A stretch of DNA of 51,856 nt from an uncultured bacterium (GTDB taxonomy: Bacteria > Desulfobacterota > Desulfobaccia > Desulfobaccales > 0-14-0-80-60-11), in contig CALEAV010000014.1 in assembly GCA_937943575.1 (NCBI GenBank), positions 1-51,856 of the forward strand. Direction: 5' to 3'. The translations under genes were made by a program, and so were the position numbers. Each line of letters opens with the position of its first letter. Within the stretch, counting starts at the first letter, position 1. The notes under the pieces were generated by a model. It saw nothing but the letters and a program-made list of their open reading frames with translations, ran no database searches and was not told the DNA's origin. This document shows positions 7,561 through 16,364 of the stretch, piece after piece.

Positions 7561-8850
7561 TCACAGCACCCAGCCCAGGATGAGCCGGGCCACCTGCAAA
7601 TAGATGAAGACCCCCAGGATATCCACCAAAGTAGTGATGAGGGGCGCGGAGATCAAGGCCGGGTCCAGGCCGAATTTGTGGAACACCAACGGCCAGACGC
7701 TGCCGGCCAGGGTGGCGAAGGTGGAGATGGCCACGAGGCTCAGGCCCACGGTCAGGGCCACCCAGCCGTTGCCCTGGAGCCAATACGCCCAGGCGGTGAC
7801 CAGGGAGGCCAAAAAACACCCCAGCAGCAGGCCGGTGCTCACCTCCCGCAGGATGAGGGGCAGGGCATTCTTGCGGCTGACCTCCTGCAAGGCCAGGCCC
7901 CGGACAAACACGGTGGAGGTCTGGGAGCCGATGTTGCCGCCGCTGCCGATCAGCAGCGGGATGAAGGCCGTCAGGGCGATGACGGACTCCAGGAGCTGGG
8001 ACTGCCTCAGGATCAGGCTGCCGGTGACGGTGTTGGCCACCAAAAGCAGAAGCAGCCAGCCCACCCGGTTGCGGGCCAGGGTGACGATGCCGGTCTTGAA
8101 GTAATTCTGCTCCGGCACCTGCACCGCCCCCAGGCGGTAGATGTCCTCGGTGGCCTCCTCCTGGAGGATGTCCAGGATGTCATCGTGGGTGACGATGCCC
8201 ACCAGGCGGTGTTCCCGGTCCACCACCGGCAGGGCCAGGAGGTCGTATTTCTGCATCTTCCGCGCCACCTCCTCCTGGTCCTCGTCGGTCATGGCATAGA
8301 TGACCTCCCGCTCCATGATCTCGGCCACCCGGGTGTTGGGGTCGGCCAGAACCAGTTGCCTTAAGGAGACGATGCCCTGCAGCCGCCGCTGCTCATCCGT
8401 GACGTAGCAGTAGTAGATGGTCTCCTTGTCCAGGCCCACCCGGCGGATGCGCTCCAAAGCCTCGGCGGCGGTGTAGGAGCTCTTGAGGTCGATATACTCG
8501 GGGGTCATGATGCCCCCGGCCGTATCCTCCTGATAGCCCAGAAGGAGGAGGGTGGCATGGCGCTCCTCCGGGGTGAGGAGGGAGAGCAGCCGTTTGGCCA
8601 CCTTGGCGGGCAGCTCATCCAACAGGTCGGCCCGGTCGTCCGGGGACATGTTCTCCACCAGGTGGCGCACCTGCTCGGTCTTGAAGCTCTCCAGCAGGGC
8701 CTGCTGGTCCTCCACCGGCAGGTATTCAAAGACCTCCACCGCATGGTCCTTGTCCAGCAGGCGGAACAGGAGAACCCGCTCCGGCGCCGGGAACTCGCTG
8801 ATGATCCCGGCCACGTCCACCGGGTTCATGGGACGGAGCAGCGCCTTCAC
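7561..8850 (-). CDS. mgtE: Magnesium transporter MgtE (N terminus interrupted by an amber codon)
   Basis: 429 aa from the first start after the amber codon. It has an N-terminal MgtE_N superhelical domain (about 1-115), two CBS domains (about 120-245, AGGIMTPEYIDL and LPVVDREHRLVGIVTHDDIL), and a C-terminal five-helix pore domain with IGSGGNIGSQTSTVFVRGLAL and LDPALISAPLITTLVDILGV. Homologues are about 450 aa. Reading further upstream in frame gives 14 more codons and a strong ribosome binding site, but a TAG at 8865-8863 separates them from this start. The GTG at 8850 has no clear ribosome binding site. It is co-directional with and downstream of the ABC transporter genes. Confidence 0.85.
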   Translation of the reverse strand: MKALLRPMNPVDVAGIISEFPAPERVLLFRLLDKDHAVEVFEYLPVEDQQALLESFKTEQVRHLVENMSPDDRADLLDELPAKVAKRLLSLLTPEERHATLLLLGYQEDTAGGIMTPEYIDLKSSYTAAEALERIRRVGLDKETIYYCYVTDEQRRLQGIVSLRQLVLADPNTRVAEIMEREVIYAMTDEDQEEVARKMQKYDLLALPVVDREHRLVGIVTHDDILDILQEEATEDIYRLGAVQVPEQNYFKTGIVTLARNRVGWLLLLLVANTVTGSLILRQSQLLESVIALTAFIPLLIGSGGNIGSQTSTVFVRGLALQEVSRKNALPLILREVSTGLLLGCFLASLVTAWAYWLQGNGWVALTVGLSLVAISTFATLAGSVWPLVFHKFGLDPALISAPLITTLVDILGVFIYLQVARLILGWVL

Positions 8851-8907
8851 CCGGTCCCAGTGCTAGGCGGCAAATTCTTCCTGGATGGTGCAAAGAGTGT
8901 CGTCCAC
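8851..8907 (-). other. In-frame 5' extension of mgtE containing a TAG codon
   Basis: GTG at 8907-8905 is preceded by AAGGGGAA (8918-8911) and opens a 14-codon stretch reading MDDTLCTIQEEFAA, then TAG (8865-8863), then HWDR leading straight into the annotated MgtE. This layout resembles the N-terminal helix of known MgtE proteins, and the GTG lies 10 nt after the ATPase stop, as expected in an operon. It may be a sequencing error, a real nonsense mutation with reinitiation downstream, or readthrough. Confidence 0.55.
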
Positions 8908-8916
8908 AGGTTCCCC

Positions 8917-10230
8917 TTACAGGGGCGCGGCCCTGGCCGCCCCCGGCTCAAGGTAGATGATCTCGCTGGAGTCATCGTAGGCCAGGATTTCGGCATAGCG
9001 GCCCCAGTTAATCACGGTCTCCAGCTGGCGCTCCGCCTCCTCGGCGGGGAATTCCAGCTCCAGGGCTTTTTGCACCACATCCCACCTCAGCTGGTGACGC
9101 TCCGCAGCCTGGAGCAGACCCACAAGCCAGCGGACGATGGGCACGCGGCGCAGCCGGGTGGCAAAGATCTCCTTGCGGACGGGGATGCTGGCCTCGGCGA
9201 AGGTCTCCCCCAGGCCGGTGAGGGTGATGTCACCCTGGGCCACGGTGGCAAACCCCAGAATCTCCGCCGCCTCAATGAGCTGCAGGAGGTGATCGGAGCT
9301 CATGTGGAGCTCCCGGGCCAGGGCGTAGATGTCCGCCTCATTCCCCGGCAGGGCGTCCAGGTGCTCCACCAGGCCCGCCAGGTCGTCAATGGAGATGTGG
9401 GGCAGGGCCCGGGTGCGGCCCGGCTCACCGGGCGCGGTGCCCAGCTCCAGGTGCTCGGGCTGGGTGTGGCCCGCCAGAATCATGTACACCCGGTCCACCA
9501 GGTCCAGAAAGCGGGGATCCTTACGCTGGCGGGGCTGGGGATAATCCACCTTCACGTCGGTGATCACCCGGCCGGGATCCTTGTCCATGATGACAATGCG
9601 GTCGGCCAGCAGCACCGCCTCCTCGATGTTGTGGGTCACCAGGAGGATCGCCTTGGTGGGGATATTGCCTCCGGTCCACAATTCCAAAAGCTCCCCCCGC
9701 AGGGCCTCGGCGCTTAAGACATCCAGGGCGGAGAAGGGCTCATCCAGACAGAGGAGCTCCGGCTCCACCGCCATGGCCCGGGCAAAGCCCACCTTCTGGC
9801 GCATGCCGCCCGAGAGCTCCCGGGGATAAGCGCTCTCAAAGCCGTCCAATCCCACCCGGTCCAGGAGGTCCAAGGCCCGGCTGGTCCGCAGCTTGGCGGG
9901 CACCCCCTTGGCCTTCAGGGCCACCTCCACGTTTTCCAGTACTGTGAGCCAAGGAAAAAGGGCGAAGGTCTGAAAGACGATGGTGGCGTAGGGATTGACA
10001 CCCCTGAGGGGCTCCCCCCGGTAGAGGACCCATCCGGAAGTGGGCGTCTGCAAGCCGGTGATGATGCGCAACAGGGTGCTCTTGCCACACCCAGAAGGAC
10101 CCAGCAGGGCGACAAACTCCCCCTCCTCCAGGTGCAGGTCAACGCCCTGGATGGCCGTGAAACTGCGGCCGCCGCTCCAATAGACTTGGCTGACTTGGCT
10201 AAGCTCTACCAGGGTGGCGCGGGCGTTCAT
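8917..10230 (-). CDS. NitT/TauT-type ABC transporter ATPase with AAA-associated C-terminal domain
   Basis: 437 aa. The N-terminal ABC ATPase has Walker A GPSGCGKST (about 45), Q-loop in FQTFALFPW, signature LSGGMRQK, Walker B LLCLDEPFSALD and switch His in VTHNIEEA. After about residue 275 there is an extra region of about 160 aa of the AAA-associated type (winged-helix-like), found in a subset of these ATPases and thought to be regulatory. It starts 4 nt after the fused permease stop, so the two form one importer. The substrate is unknown and no binding protein is encoded nearby. Confidence 0.9.
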   Translation of the reverse strand: MNARATLVELSQVSQVYWSGGRSFTAIQGVDLHLEEGEFVALLGPSGCGKSTLLRIITGLQTPTSGWVLYRGEPLRGVNPYATIVFQTFALFPWLTVLENVEVALKAKGVPAKLRTSRALDLLDRVGLDGFESAYPRELSGGMRQKVGFARAMAVEPELLCLDEPFSALDVLSAEALRGELLELWTGGNIPTKAILLVTHNIEEAVLLADRIVIMDKDPGRVITDVKVDYPQPRQRKDPRFLDLVDRVYMILAGHTQPEHLELGTAPGEPGRTRALPHISIDDLAGLVEHLDALPGNEADIYALARELHMSSDHLLQLIEAAEILGFATVAQGDITLTGLGETFAEASIPVRKEIFATRLRRVPIVRWLVGLLQAAERHQLRWDVVQKALELEFPAEEAERQLETVINWGRYAEILAYDDSSEIIYLEPGAARAAPL

Positions 10231-10234
10231 GGTT

Positions 10235-11974
10235 TCACTCCAGACGGTAGCGTTCTTCGGCCAGGCGGTAGAGCCGCCGCCACAACAACCTGTTGAGGGA
10301 GACCACCGCCAGGATCATGACCAGGGTGGCAGCCAGAAGCAGGGGATAATCCCCCTCGGCGGTGGCCTGGGCGATGATGGCCCCGATGCCGGTGGTGGTG
10401 AGGCTTTGCCCGCCGAAATGCACATACTCCCCCACAATGCTGGCGTTCCAGGCTCCGCCGCCGGCGGTGATGCCCCCGGTGATCACGTAGGGGAAAATGG
10501 CGGGTAAAATCAGGGTGCGCCAGCGGTCCCACCGGCTCTGTCGCAGCAGGATGGAGGTGTAGTGTAGATCTCGGGGAATGGCGCTGGCCCCGGCAATGAT
10601 ATTGAAGAGGAGATACCACTGGGTGCCCAGGAGCATGAGAAAGATGGCGGCCACGTTCAAGCCGCCGGGCAACTCCAGGAAAAAGAGAAGCACCACGGGA
10701 AAGAGCGCCGTGGCCGGGATGGAGGCCACCACCTGCACCAGGGGCTGCAGCACTGCGGCCAGGCGCGGGTTGGTGCCGATGAGCACCCCCAGGGGCACCG
10801 TCCAGGCCATGGCAAGGACCAGAGCCGCCACCACCCGCACCAGCGTGGCCCCCAGGCCCTCCAGGAGGGCCAGCCACTGCCCCGGGGGAATCCGGCCAAG
10901 AAAGCGGCCCACCTCCCAGAGCCCCACACCCAGAAGCAGCACCCCCACCACGGCGGCGAGATACCGCCACCAGGACCGCCCGGTCTCAGGTGCCGGTCTC
11001 ACCCCGGGCGGACCGAACCAGGTGAGCAGGCGCTGATCCAGCCAGGCAAAAACCGGGAGCAGGGTCTTTTGCCACAATGCCCTGACCAGAAAAGAGCCCC
11101 GCAGAACATCGTAGAACCAGGAGGTGAGGGGATACTCCGACTCCACCAGCTGCAGTTTGAACTTTTCCGACCAGGCCAGCAAAGGCCGCCACACCAGTTG
11201 ATCCAGGAGCACGATAATGCCCACCATGGTGGCCAGCCCCCAGACCAGGGAGGGGATGGACCCCTGATTGGCCGCCTCCTGCAGATAGGAGCCCAGCCCC
11301 GGCAGGCGGAAATCCCGTTGGCCGGCACTGAACATTTCTGCGGCCATGAGGAAGAACCAGCCCCCGGCCCAGCTCATCATGCTGTTCCAGATCAGGGAGA
11401 TGGCGGCGAAGGGCAGCTCCAGAGACTTAAAGCGGAGCCAGGCGGGAAAGCGGAAGACGGTACTGGCCTCCTCCAGGTCCCTAGGGAGGGTGCGCAGGGA
11501 CTGATACCAGGCGAAGGTCAGGTTCCAGGCCTGGCTGGTGAAGATGAGGAAGATGGCGGCCAGCTCCACCGCCACCGGGAGCGGCAGGAAGGCGCTGAAG
11601 CTGAGGAGCGCCACCGGCAGAAAAGAAAGGATGGGGACGCTCTGCAACACGTCCAGCAGCGGCAGGAGGATCTTCTCCGCCAGGCGGTGTTTGGCCGCCA
11701 GGGTGCCATACACCAGGGAAAAACCGAGGGACAAAAGATAGGCGGCCAGCATGCGGCCGCAGGACAGAACGGCGTAATATGGCAGCACCCCGGGAGCCAG
11801 GGAGATCTCGTTGGCCTGCAGGATCTCCGGAACAGCCTGCCCCAGTCTCACCCCGGCCCACAGCCCCACCCCCATAAGGGCCAGGACGACAAAGTCCGCC
11901 CCGGACAAGGGCCGCAAAAGCGGCTGGACAAACCGGAACAGACGAATAGGGTGATTGAAGTCGCGGTCAGTCAT
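10235..11974 (-). CDS. Fused two-domain ABC permease (NitT/TauT family)
   Basis: 579 aa containing two BPD_transp_1 permease domains in one chain, about residues 60-275 and 370-575, each with its own ATPase-contact (EAA) loop: the first around LEEASTVFRFPAWLRFKSLE, the second around LRQSRWDRWRTLILPAIFPY. Most relatives carry one domain per chain and dimerise; here the duplication is covalent but the halves have diverged. ATG 11974 follows GAAGGT; an in-frame TTG lies 24 nt upstream. Together with the ATPase just downstream it makes a complete importer core without a periplasmic binding protein. Confidence 0.9.
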   Translation of the reverse strand: MTDRDFNHPIRLFRFVQPLLRPLSGADFVVLALMGVGLWAGVRLGQAVPEILQANEISLAPGVLPYYAVLSCGRMLAAYLLSLGFSLVYGTLAAKHRLAEKILLPLLDVLQSVPILSFLPVALLSFSAFLPLPVAVELAAIFLIFTSQAWNLTFAWYQSLRTLPRDLEEASTVFRFPAWLRFKSLELPFAAISLIWNSMMSWAGGWFFLMAAEMFSAGQRDFRLPGLGSYLQEAANQGSIPSLVWGLATMVGIIVLLDQLVWRPLLAWSEKFKLQLVESEYPLTSWFYDVLRGSFLVRALWQKTLLPVFAWLDQRLLTWFGPPGVRPAPETGRSWWRYLAAVVGVLLLGVGLWEVGRFLGRIPPGQWLALLEGLGATLVRVVAALVLAMAWTVPLGVLIGTNPRLAAVLQPLVQVVASIPATALFPVVLLFFLELPGGLNVAAIFLMLLGTQWYLLFNIIAGASAIPRDLHYTSILLRQSRWDRWRTLILPAIFPYVITGGITAGGGAWNASIVGEYVHFGGQSLTTTGIGAIIAQATAEGDYPLLLAATLVMILAVVSLNRLLWRRLYRLAEERYRLE

Positions 11975-12128
11975 GGTACCTTCGTCCGGATCGCCCAAGC
12001 GGATGATATAGTATGGTGATGAAAGCCTCAGGAATGTCCGGTGCCGGGAAGACGACGGCGCCCAGGGCGCCCATTTTCCCTGTCCCCCGGCAGGGAAAGA
12101 CTCCGTGCAGGTCCACCTGGGAGACTGT

Positions 12129-12146
12129 CCTGCCGCCTCCGGCAGG
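12129..12146. repeat. Inverted repeat between the transporter operon and the MscS gene
   Basis: CCTGCCG and CGGCAGG flank a 4-base loop. It lies in the divergent gap of 245 bp between the permease and the MscS gene. No T-run follows on either strand. The sequence just before the MscS gene (12150-12183) is AT-rich for this genome and probably holds its promoter, but I could not place clear -35 and -10 boxes. Confidence 0.4.
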
Positions 12147-12219
12147 TTGCAGTCCTAAGATTCTAACAGAAATTGTTAATTAAGTGAACAGGAGAATTTT
12201 CCCCCGCGAGGGAGGAGGC

Positions 12220-14841
12220 ATGGGTTTTCCTTTCGCCCGTCTCTGGATGATGGTCAGCCTGCTCTTCTGCCTTTTCCTGACCCCACCGCCCGCCGGGTCC
12301 CAGGGCAGTGCGCCGGCGCCGGCCACCGCGCCCCGGGAAGGCGCCCTGTCCCCCGACCTCCTGCCCCGGCTCCTGGCTGAGGGCGCCGCCGCCCTGGAGC
12401 AGGCCGCGGCCAGGCTTAAGGAGGTGCAGGCCCAGGCCGAGCGGCTGGCTGAGAAAGCCGCCGGCGAGCTCCAGCTCTACAAGGCCAGGGCCGCCACCCT
12501 CAAGGCCTCCCTGGCGGTGGGGGAAGTGGCCTGGCAGCAGGCCGAGGCGGAGCTGAAGGAAGTGACCCAGGGGCTGGAGCGGCTGACCGCTGACCTGAAG
12601 GCTCTGGGGCAGCTCAGGGACCAGGTGGTCCAGGAGGCCCAGGCCAAGGCCAGGGCCCGGGCCACCCTGGAGGAGGAGCTGGCCCGACTGGCCAAGGCCC
12701 GTCACCCCATCAGCGGCACCCCGGCACTGCGCCAGGCCGCCGGCCGCTATCTCCAGCTGGCCAGGGACTATGAGCGGGAGGCGGCCCGGCTTCAGGGGCT
12801 GATGGACAAGCGCCTCTCGGAGCTCACCCAGGGCAGGGGGGAGCTGGCCGCCGCCCGGGAGCAGCTGGCCGCCTCCCTGGACCAGGCCTGGTGGTCCCGG
12901 CTCTTCACCCGCTCCACCTATGTGGCCGGCTTAAAGCGCCTGCAGGCCCAGGTGGAGGATACCCGGCAGGCCCTCCTGGCCCTGCCCGGCCGGGTGGCCG
13001 AGCTGGGGGGCCGGGTCATCGCCTCCGGAGCTCTGGCGGCCTATCTGAAATCCAGGGCCGCACCGCTCACCGGGCTGGTGCTGCTGCTCCTGGGCCTGAC
13101 CGTGGCTGCCCTGCGCCTGAGGCGTCTTGTGCTGCCGCACCTGGAGGGCTGGCAGGGCCAGGCGGAGGAACTGAGCCCCAGGGTGATCCTGCACCTGGCC
13201 CAGGTGGCGGTCTCCCAGCTGACGCTGGTGGCCTGGTGGGCCTGGCTGCTCCTGGCGCTCCTCACCCTGGAGCTGCTGCCCCATCCCGCCGCCTCCCTGA
13301 CGGTGCTGGCCACCGGGGTGCTTCTGGCCCGGCGGCTGGGCCGCCGGTTGGTGCATCGTGTCTTCGCCGGGCCCGAGGCCGGGGGGATTCTGCCCCTGGA
13401 TGCGGCCACGGCCCGGTTTTACCGGCGCCACTTAAGGCGTCTGGCCACCTATATCCTCCTTTTTGGCGTGCTGGGGCTCACCGCCGCCCGGGTGCTGGGG
13501 TTTTCCCCCGGCAGCCGGGAGCTCCTCACCTACCTCTTCCAGGTGGGGCTTTTGGGCTGGTCCCTGTGGATCCTCCGGCCCCGCTACTTCGAGACCCTGG
13601 TCTCGGAGCTGCCCGTCCCGGCCTGGTTCCAGCGCCGGGGCGTGCTCCGGCTCCTCAGGGGGCTGATCTTTCTGCTCCTGGGCCTGATCATCCTCACCGA
13701 GCTGCTGGGCTTTCAGGCTCTCTCCCTTTATCTGGCTCAGGCCGCGGCCGCCAGCGGTTTGGCGGTGGTGGCCGCCTGGGTTCTCTGGCAGGGGCTCCGG
13801 GCGGCCGTGAAGCATTTCCTCCACCCCCGGCACGGCCGCCTCACCGCCCGAATGGCGGTGCGCCCCGAGGTGGCGGAGCGCTCCTACCGCACCCTGAAAC
13901 ATGCCCTGCTCACCCTGGTGGTGGCCGCCACCCTGGTGGCGGCCCTGTCCTTCTGGGGCATCCGCCCGGCGCATCTGGCCCGGGCGCTGGAGTGGCTGAG
14001 CTACGGCCCCGCCCTGGGTCCCCTCCGCCTCAGCCCCCTGTCCCTGGGGGCCGTCGTCCTCATCCTTTACGGGGGCTTCTGGTTCTCCCGCCTTAGCAGG
14101 GCCTTCCTGGAGGTGAACATCTACCCCCGCCGGGACTGGGATCCCGGCATCACCTACACCATCTCCACCACCCTCCATTATGTGGTGCTCATCCTCAGCG
14201 GGCTCCTGGCGCTGAATGTCCTGGGGGTGCCCCTGGCCAACGTGGCTCTGGTGGCCGGCGCCCTGGGGGTGGGCATCGGCTTCGGCCTGCAGAATATCGT
14301 CAACAATTTCCTGAGCGGCCTCATCCTCCTCTTTGAACGGCCCATCAAGGTGGGGGATCTCCTGGTGGTGGACGGCCAGTGGGGCACGGTGAAGGAGATC
14401 CGGGTCCGGAGCACCGTCTTCCAGACGGCAGACAAGGCGGTGCTTATCATCCCCAACTCGGAGCTCCTCTCCAGCAAGATCGTCAACTGGACCCACTTCG
14501 GCTGGGGCCCCACCCGCATCACCCTGAAGGTGGGGGTGAGCTACGGGTCGGACGTGGCTCTGGTGACCCGGATTCTGCTGGACATCTGCGCCGCCAACCC
14601 CCGGGTGGCCCCGGAGCCGCCGCCCCAGGTCTTTTTTGAGGCCTTCGGGGACAGCAGCCTGAATTTTAACGTCTGGGTGCACGTGAACACCCCGGCGGAC
14701 CGCATCCCCGCCACCCATGAGCTCAACAGCGCCATCTTGGCGGCCTTCCGGGCCCAGGGCATTGAGATACCCTTCCCGCAGCGGGATCTGCACCTGAAGA
14801 CCTGGCCCCTGCCGCCGCTGCCGCCTGCGGAGGGGGCATGA
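12220..14841 (+). CDS. Large mechanosensitive channel of the MscS family (MscK/MscM-like)
   Basis: 873 aa. A signal peptide (1-29), a periplasmic coiled-coil region (about 35-275, ALEQAAARLKEVQAQAERL and similar), a multi-helix membrane block (about 285-640), then the MscS core. The pore helix lies near 675-700 (VGIGFGLQNIVNNFLSGLI), followed by the beta domain (FERPIKVGDLLVVDGQWGTV) and the cytoplasmic cage. It should open under membrane tension on osmotic downshift. ATG 12220 is preceded by GGGAGGAGG; the frame is open from GTG 12184. Its stop overlaps the start of the kinase gene by 4 nt. Confidence 0.9.
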   Translation: MGFPFARLWMMVSLLFCLFLTPPPAGSQGSAPAPATAPREGALSPDLLPRLLAEGAAALEQAAARLKEVQAQAERLAEKAAGELQLYKARAATLKASLAVGEVAWQQAEAELKEVTQGLERLTADLKALGQLRDQVVQEAQAKARARATLEEELARLAKARHPISGTPALRQAAGRYLQLARDYEREAARLQGLMDKRLSELTQGRGELAAAREQLAASLDQAWWSRLFTRSTYVAGLKRLQAQVEDTRQALLALPGRVAELGGRVIASGALAAYLKSRAAPLTGLVLLLLGLTVAALRLRRLVLPHLEGWQGQAEELSPRVILHLAQVAVSQLTLVAWWAWLLLALLTLELLPHPAASLTVLATGVLLARRLGRRLVHRVFAGPEAGGILPLDAATARFYRRHLRRLATYILLFGVLGLTAARVLGFSPGSRELLTYLFQVGLLGWSLWILRPRYFETLVSELPVPAWFQRRGVLRLLRGLIFLLLGLIILTELLGFQALSLYLAQAAAASGLAVVAAWVLWQGLRAAVKHFLHPRHGRLTARMAVRPEVAERSYRTLKHALLTLVVAATLVAALSFWGIRPAHLARALEWLSYGPALGPLRLSPLSLGAVVLILYGGFWFSRLSRAFLEVNIYPRRDWDPGITYTISTTLHYVVLILSGLLALNVLGVPLANVALVAGALGVGIGFGLQNIVNNFLSGLILLFERPIKVGDLLVVDGQWGTVKEIRVRSTVFQTADKAVLIIPNSELLSSKIVNWTHFGWGPTRITLKVGVSYGSDVALVTRILLDICAANPRVAPEPPPQVFFEAFGDSSLNFNVWVHVNTPADRIPATHELNSAILAAFRAQGIEIPFPQRDLHLKTWPLPPLPPAEGA

Positions 14842-15860
14842 TTCCCGGCCTGCCGGCCAGCTCCCGGCTCCTGGCCGAGGCCCGGTGCCTGGGGGTGAGC
14901 CTTGGGGGGGCCCGGCCCCTCGCCGGCGGCTCGGAGCGCCGCTTCTTCCGCCTCCCGGGCAGCCCCCCGGTGGTCCTCCTGTATCACCCCCAGCCTCCCG
15001 GGGCCGCAGTGAATGAAAATGATTCGTACTTTCACATCGGCCGGCACCTCCGGCGGCAGGGGGTGCCGGTGCCGGAAATCTTCGCCTATTGCCGGGAGGA
15101 GGGCTGGCTCTTGCTGGAGGACGTGGGCGACCTCAGCCTGGAGGCGGCCCTGGCCCGGCCCGGGGCGGACTGGCGCAGCCTGTACCGGGAGGCCCTGGAG
15201 ACCCTGCTGCGCCAGCAGCTGGCCGGCCGGGAGGGCTTCGACCCGGCCTGGTGCTTCGACACCCCCCGGATCACCCGGGAGTTCCTCCTCGCCCGGGAGT
15301 GCCGCTACTTTGTGGAGGCCTTTCTCCGGGGCTATGTGGGCCTGGAGGTCACCTTTGCGGACCTGGAGGCGGACTGTGAGGAGCTGGTGGCCGCGGCCCT
15401 GCCCGAAGGCGCGGAGGCGGTCTTCCTGCACCGGGATTACCAGTCCCGGAACCTCCATCTCCATGAGGGGCGTCTCAGGGTCCTGGACTTCCAGGGCGGC
15501 CGCCTGGGGCCGGCGGGCTATGATCCGGCGGCCCTGCTGATTGACCCCTATGTGGACCTGGGGGAGGCCCGGGAGGCGGAGTTGCTGGAACTTTATCTGA
15601 CCCTGCTCCGCCGCCGGCTGCAGGTGGCGGCGGCCGCCTTCCGGGAGCGCTTCTTCCACCTGGCGCTGTGCCGCCATCTCCAGATCCTGGGGGCCTTCGG
15701 CTTTCTCACCACGGTCAAGGGCAAACCGCAGTTTGCCGCCGCCATCCCTGCGGCCCTGAGGGGACTGCGGCGGCGCCTGGCCAGGCGTCCCGGGGCCTTT
15801 CCGGCCCTGGAGGAGGCCGCCCGTCTGGCCGCCCTGCGCCTCCACGCCACGCAGGGGTGA
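14838..15860 (+). CDS. Aminoglycoside-phosphotransferase-fold sugar kinase, AmgK-like
   Basis: 340 aa with the APH/choline kinase fold. The catalytic loop LHRDYQSRNLHL (about 193-204) and metal-binding LDFQGGRLGPAGYDPAALL (about 217-235) closely resemble AmgK, the anomeric kinase that phosphorylates N-acetylmuramate and N-acetylglucosamine in peptidoglycan recycling. AmgK genes usually sit beside murU; here no nucleotidyltransferase is adjacent, and the gene is instead translationally coupled to the MscS channel (ATGA overlap). The fold and catalytic motif are clear; the substrate is inferred. Confidence 0.75.
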   Translation: MIPGLPASSRLLAEARCLGVSLGGARPLAGGSERRFFRLPGSPPVVLLYHPQPPGAAVNENDSYFHIGRHLRRQGVPVPEIFAYCREEGWLLLEDVGDLSLEAALARPGADWRSLYREALETLLRQQLAGREGFDPAWCFDTPRITREFLLARECRYFVEAFLRGYVGLEVTFADLEADCEELVAAALPEGAEAVFLHRDYQSRNLHLHEGRLRVLDFQGGRLGPAGYDPAALLIDPYVDLGEAREAELLELYLTLLRRRLQVAAAAFRERFFHLALCRHLQILGAFGFLTTVKGKPQFAAAIPAALRGLRRRLARRPGAFPALEEAARLAALRLHATQG

Positions 15861-16364
15861 AAGGGCGGGAGGAAGGGCGCCACGGGACATCTGGCCGGAA
15901 CGGCGGGCAGCAGGGACCCCTGCTGGTGGAACTGGCACCTCCCGGGCCCTTCCCCGGCGTCGATTTCCCCGGAAAAAGCGACACACACTGCCATGGCGAG
16001 GATCACCGTGGTCCGCCCCCCGGTCAGGCGGCGCCCCCCGCTGTTGAGGTCCTGTCCGATGACAGCTGCCGGTGACCAGACCTTTCCCGGCCCATCGCCT
16101 CTTCCGTGATGCGTCAGCCGGAACCGGGAGGGCACTCCATATTCATGCAGGTTCCTGTTTCATCGTGCGGAGGGAGCCGCGGCGGACGCCATCTCCGGGG
16201 GGCTGCCCCTGCCGGTCGTCAGCCGGCTTTCGTGCTCCGGGCCAAGGGCCGCTGCCGGAAGCCCTGGGGATCTTTCTTCCTGTCCTTCCCCGCCGGGATG
16301 GGCCCCGAAAATGGCAGACCACTTGTCGCACCAGCAAGGTAAACGCCCGGAAAAGGAGGCATGA
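15861..16364. other. 504-bp intergenic region
   Basis: No convincing gene on either strand; the short open frames have Arg/Pro/Ser-rich composition typical of GC-rich shadows. It contains an imperfect inverted repeat (GGAACC at 16120-16125 and GGTTCC at 16150-16155) flanking CATATT, which could be a -10 box for the amidotransferase gene, though no -35 fits at 17 bases. Confidence 0.5.

Noticed and set aside
8863-8865. Pyrrolysine encoded by TAG in mgtE
   Set aside because: TAG is used as an ordinary stop by amrS, cobS and prfB in this window, no pyl gene is seen, and MgtE is not a pyrrolysine protein. Nonsense mutation, sequencing error or reinitiation is simpler.
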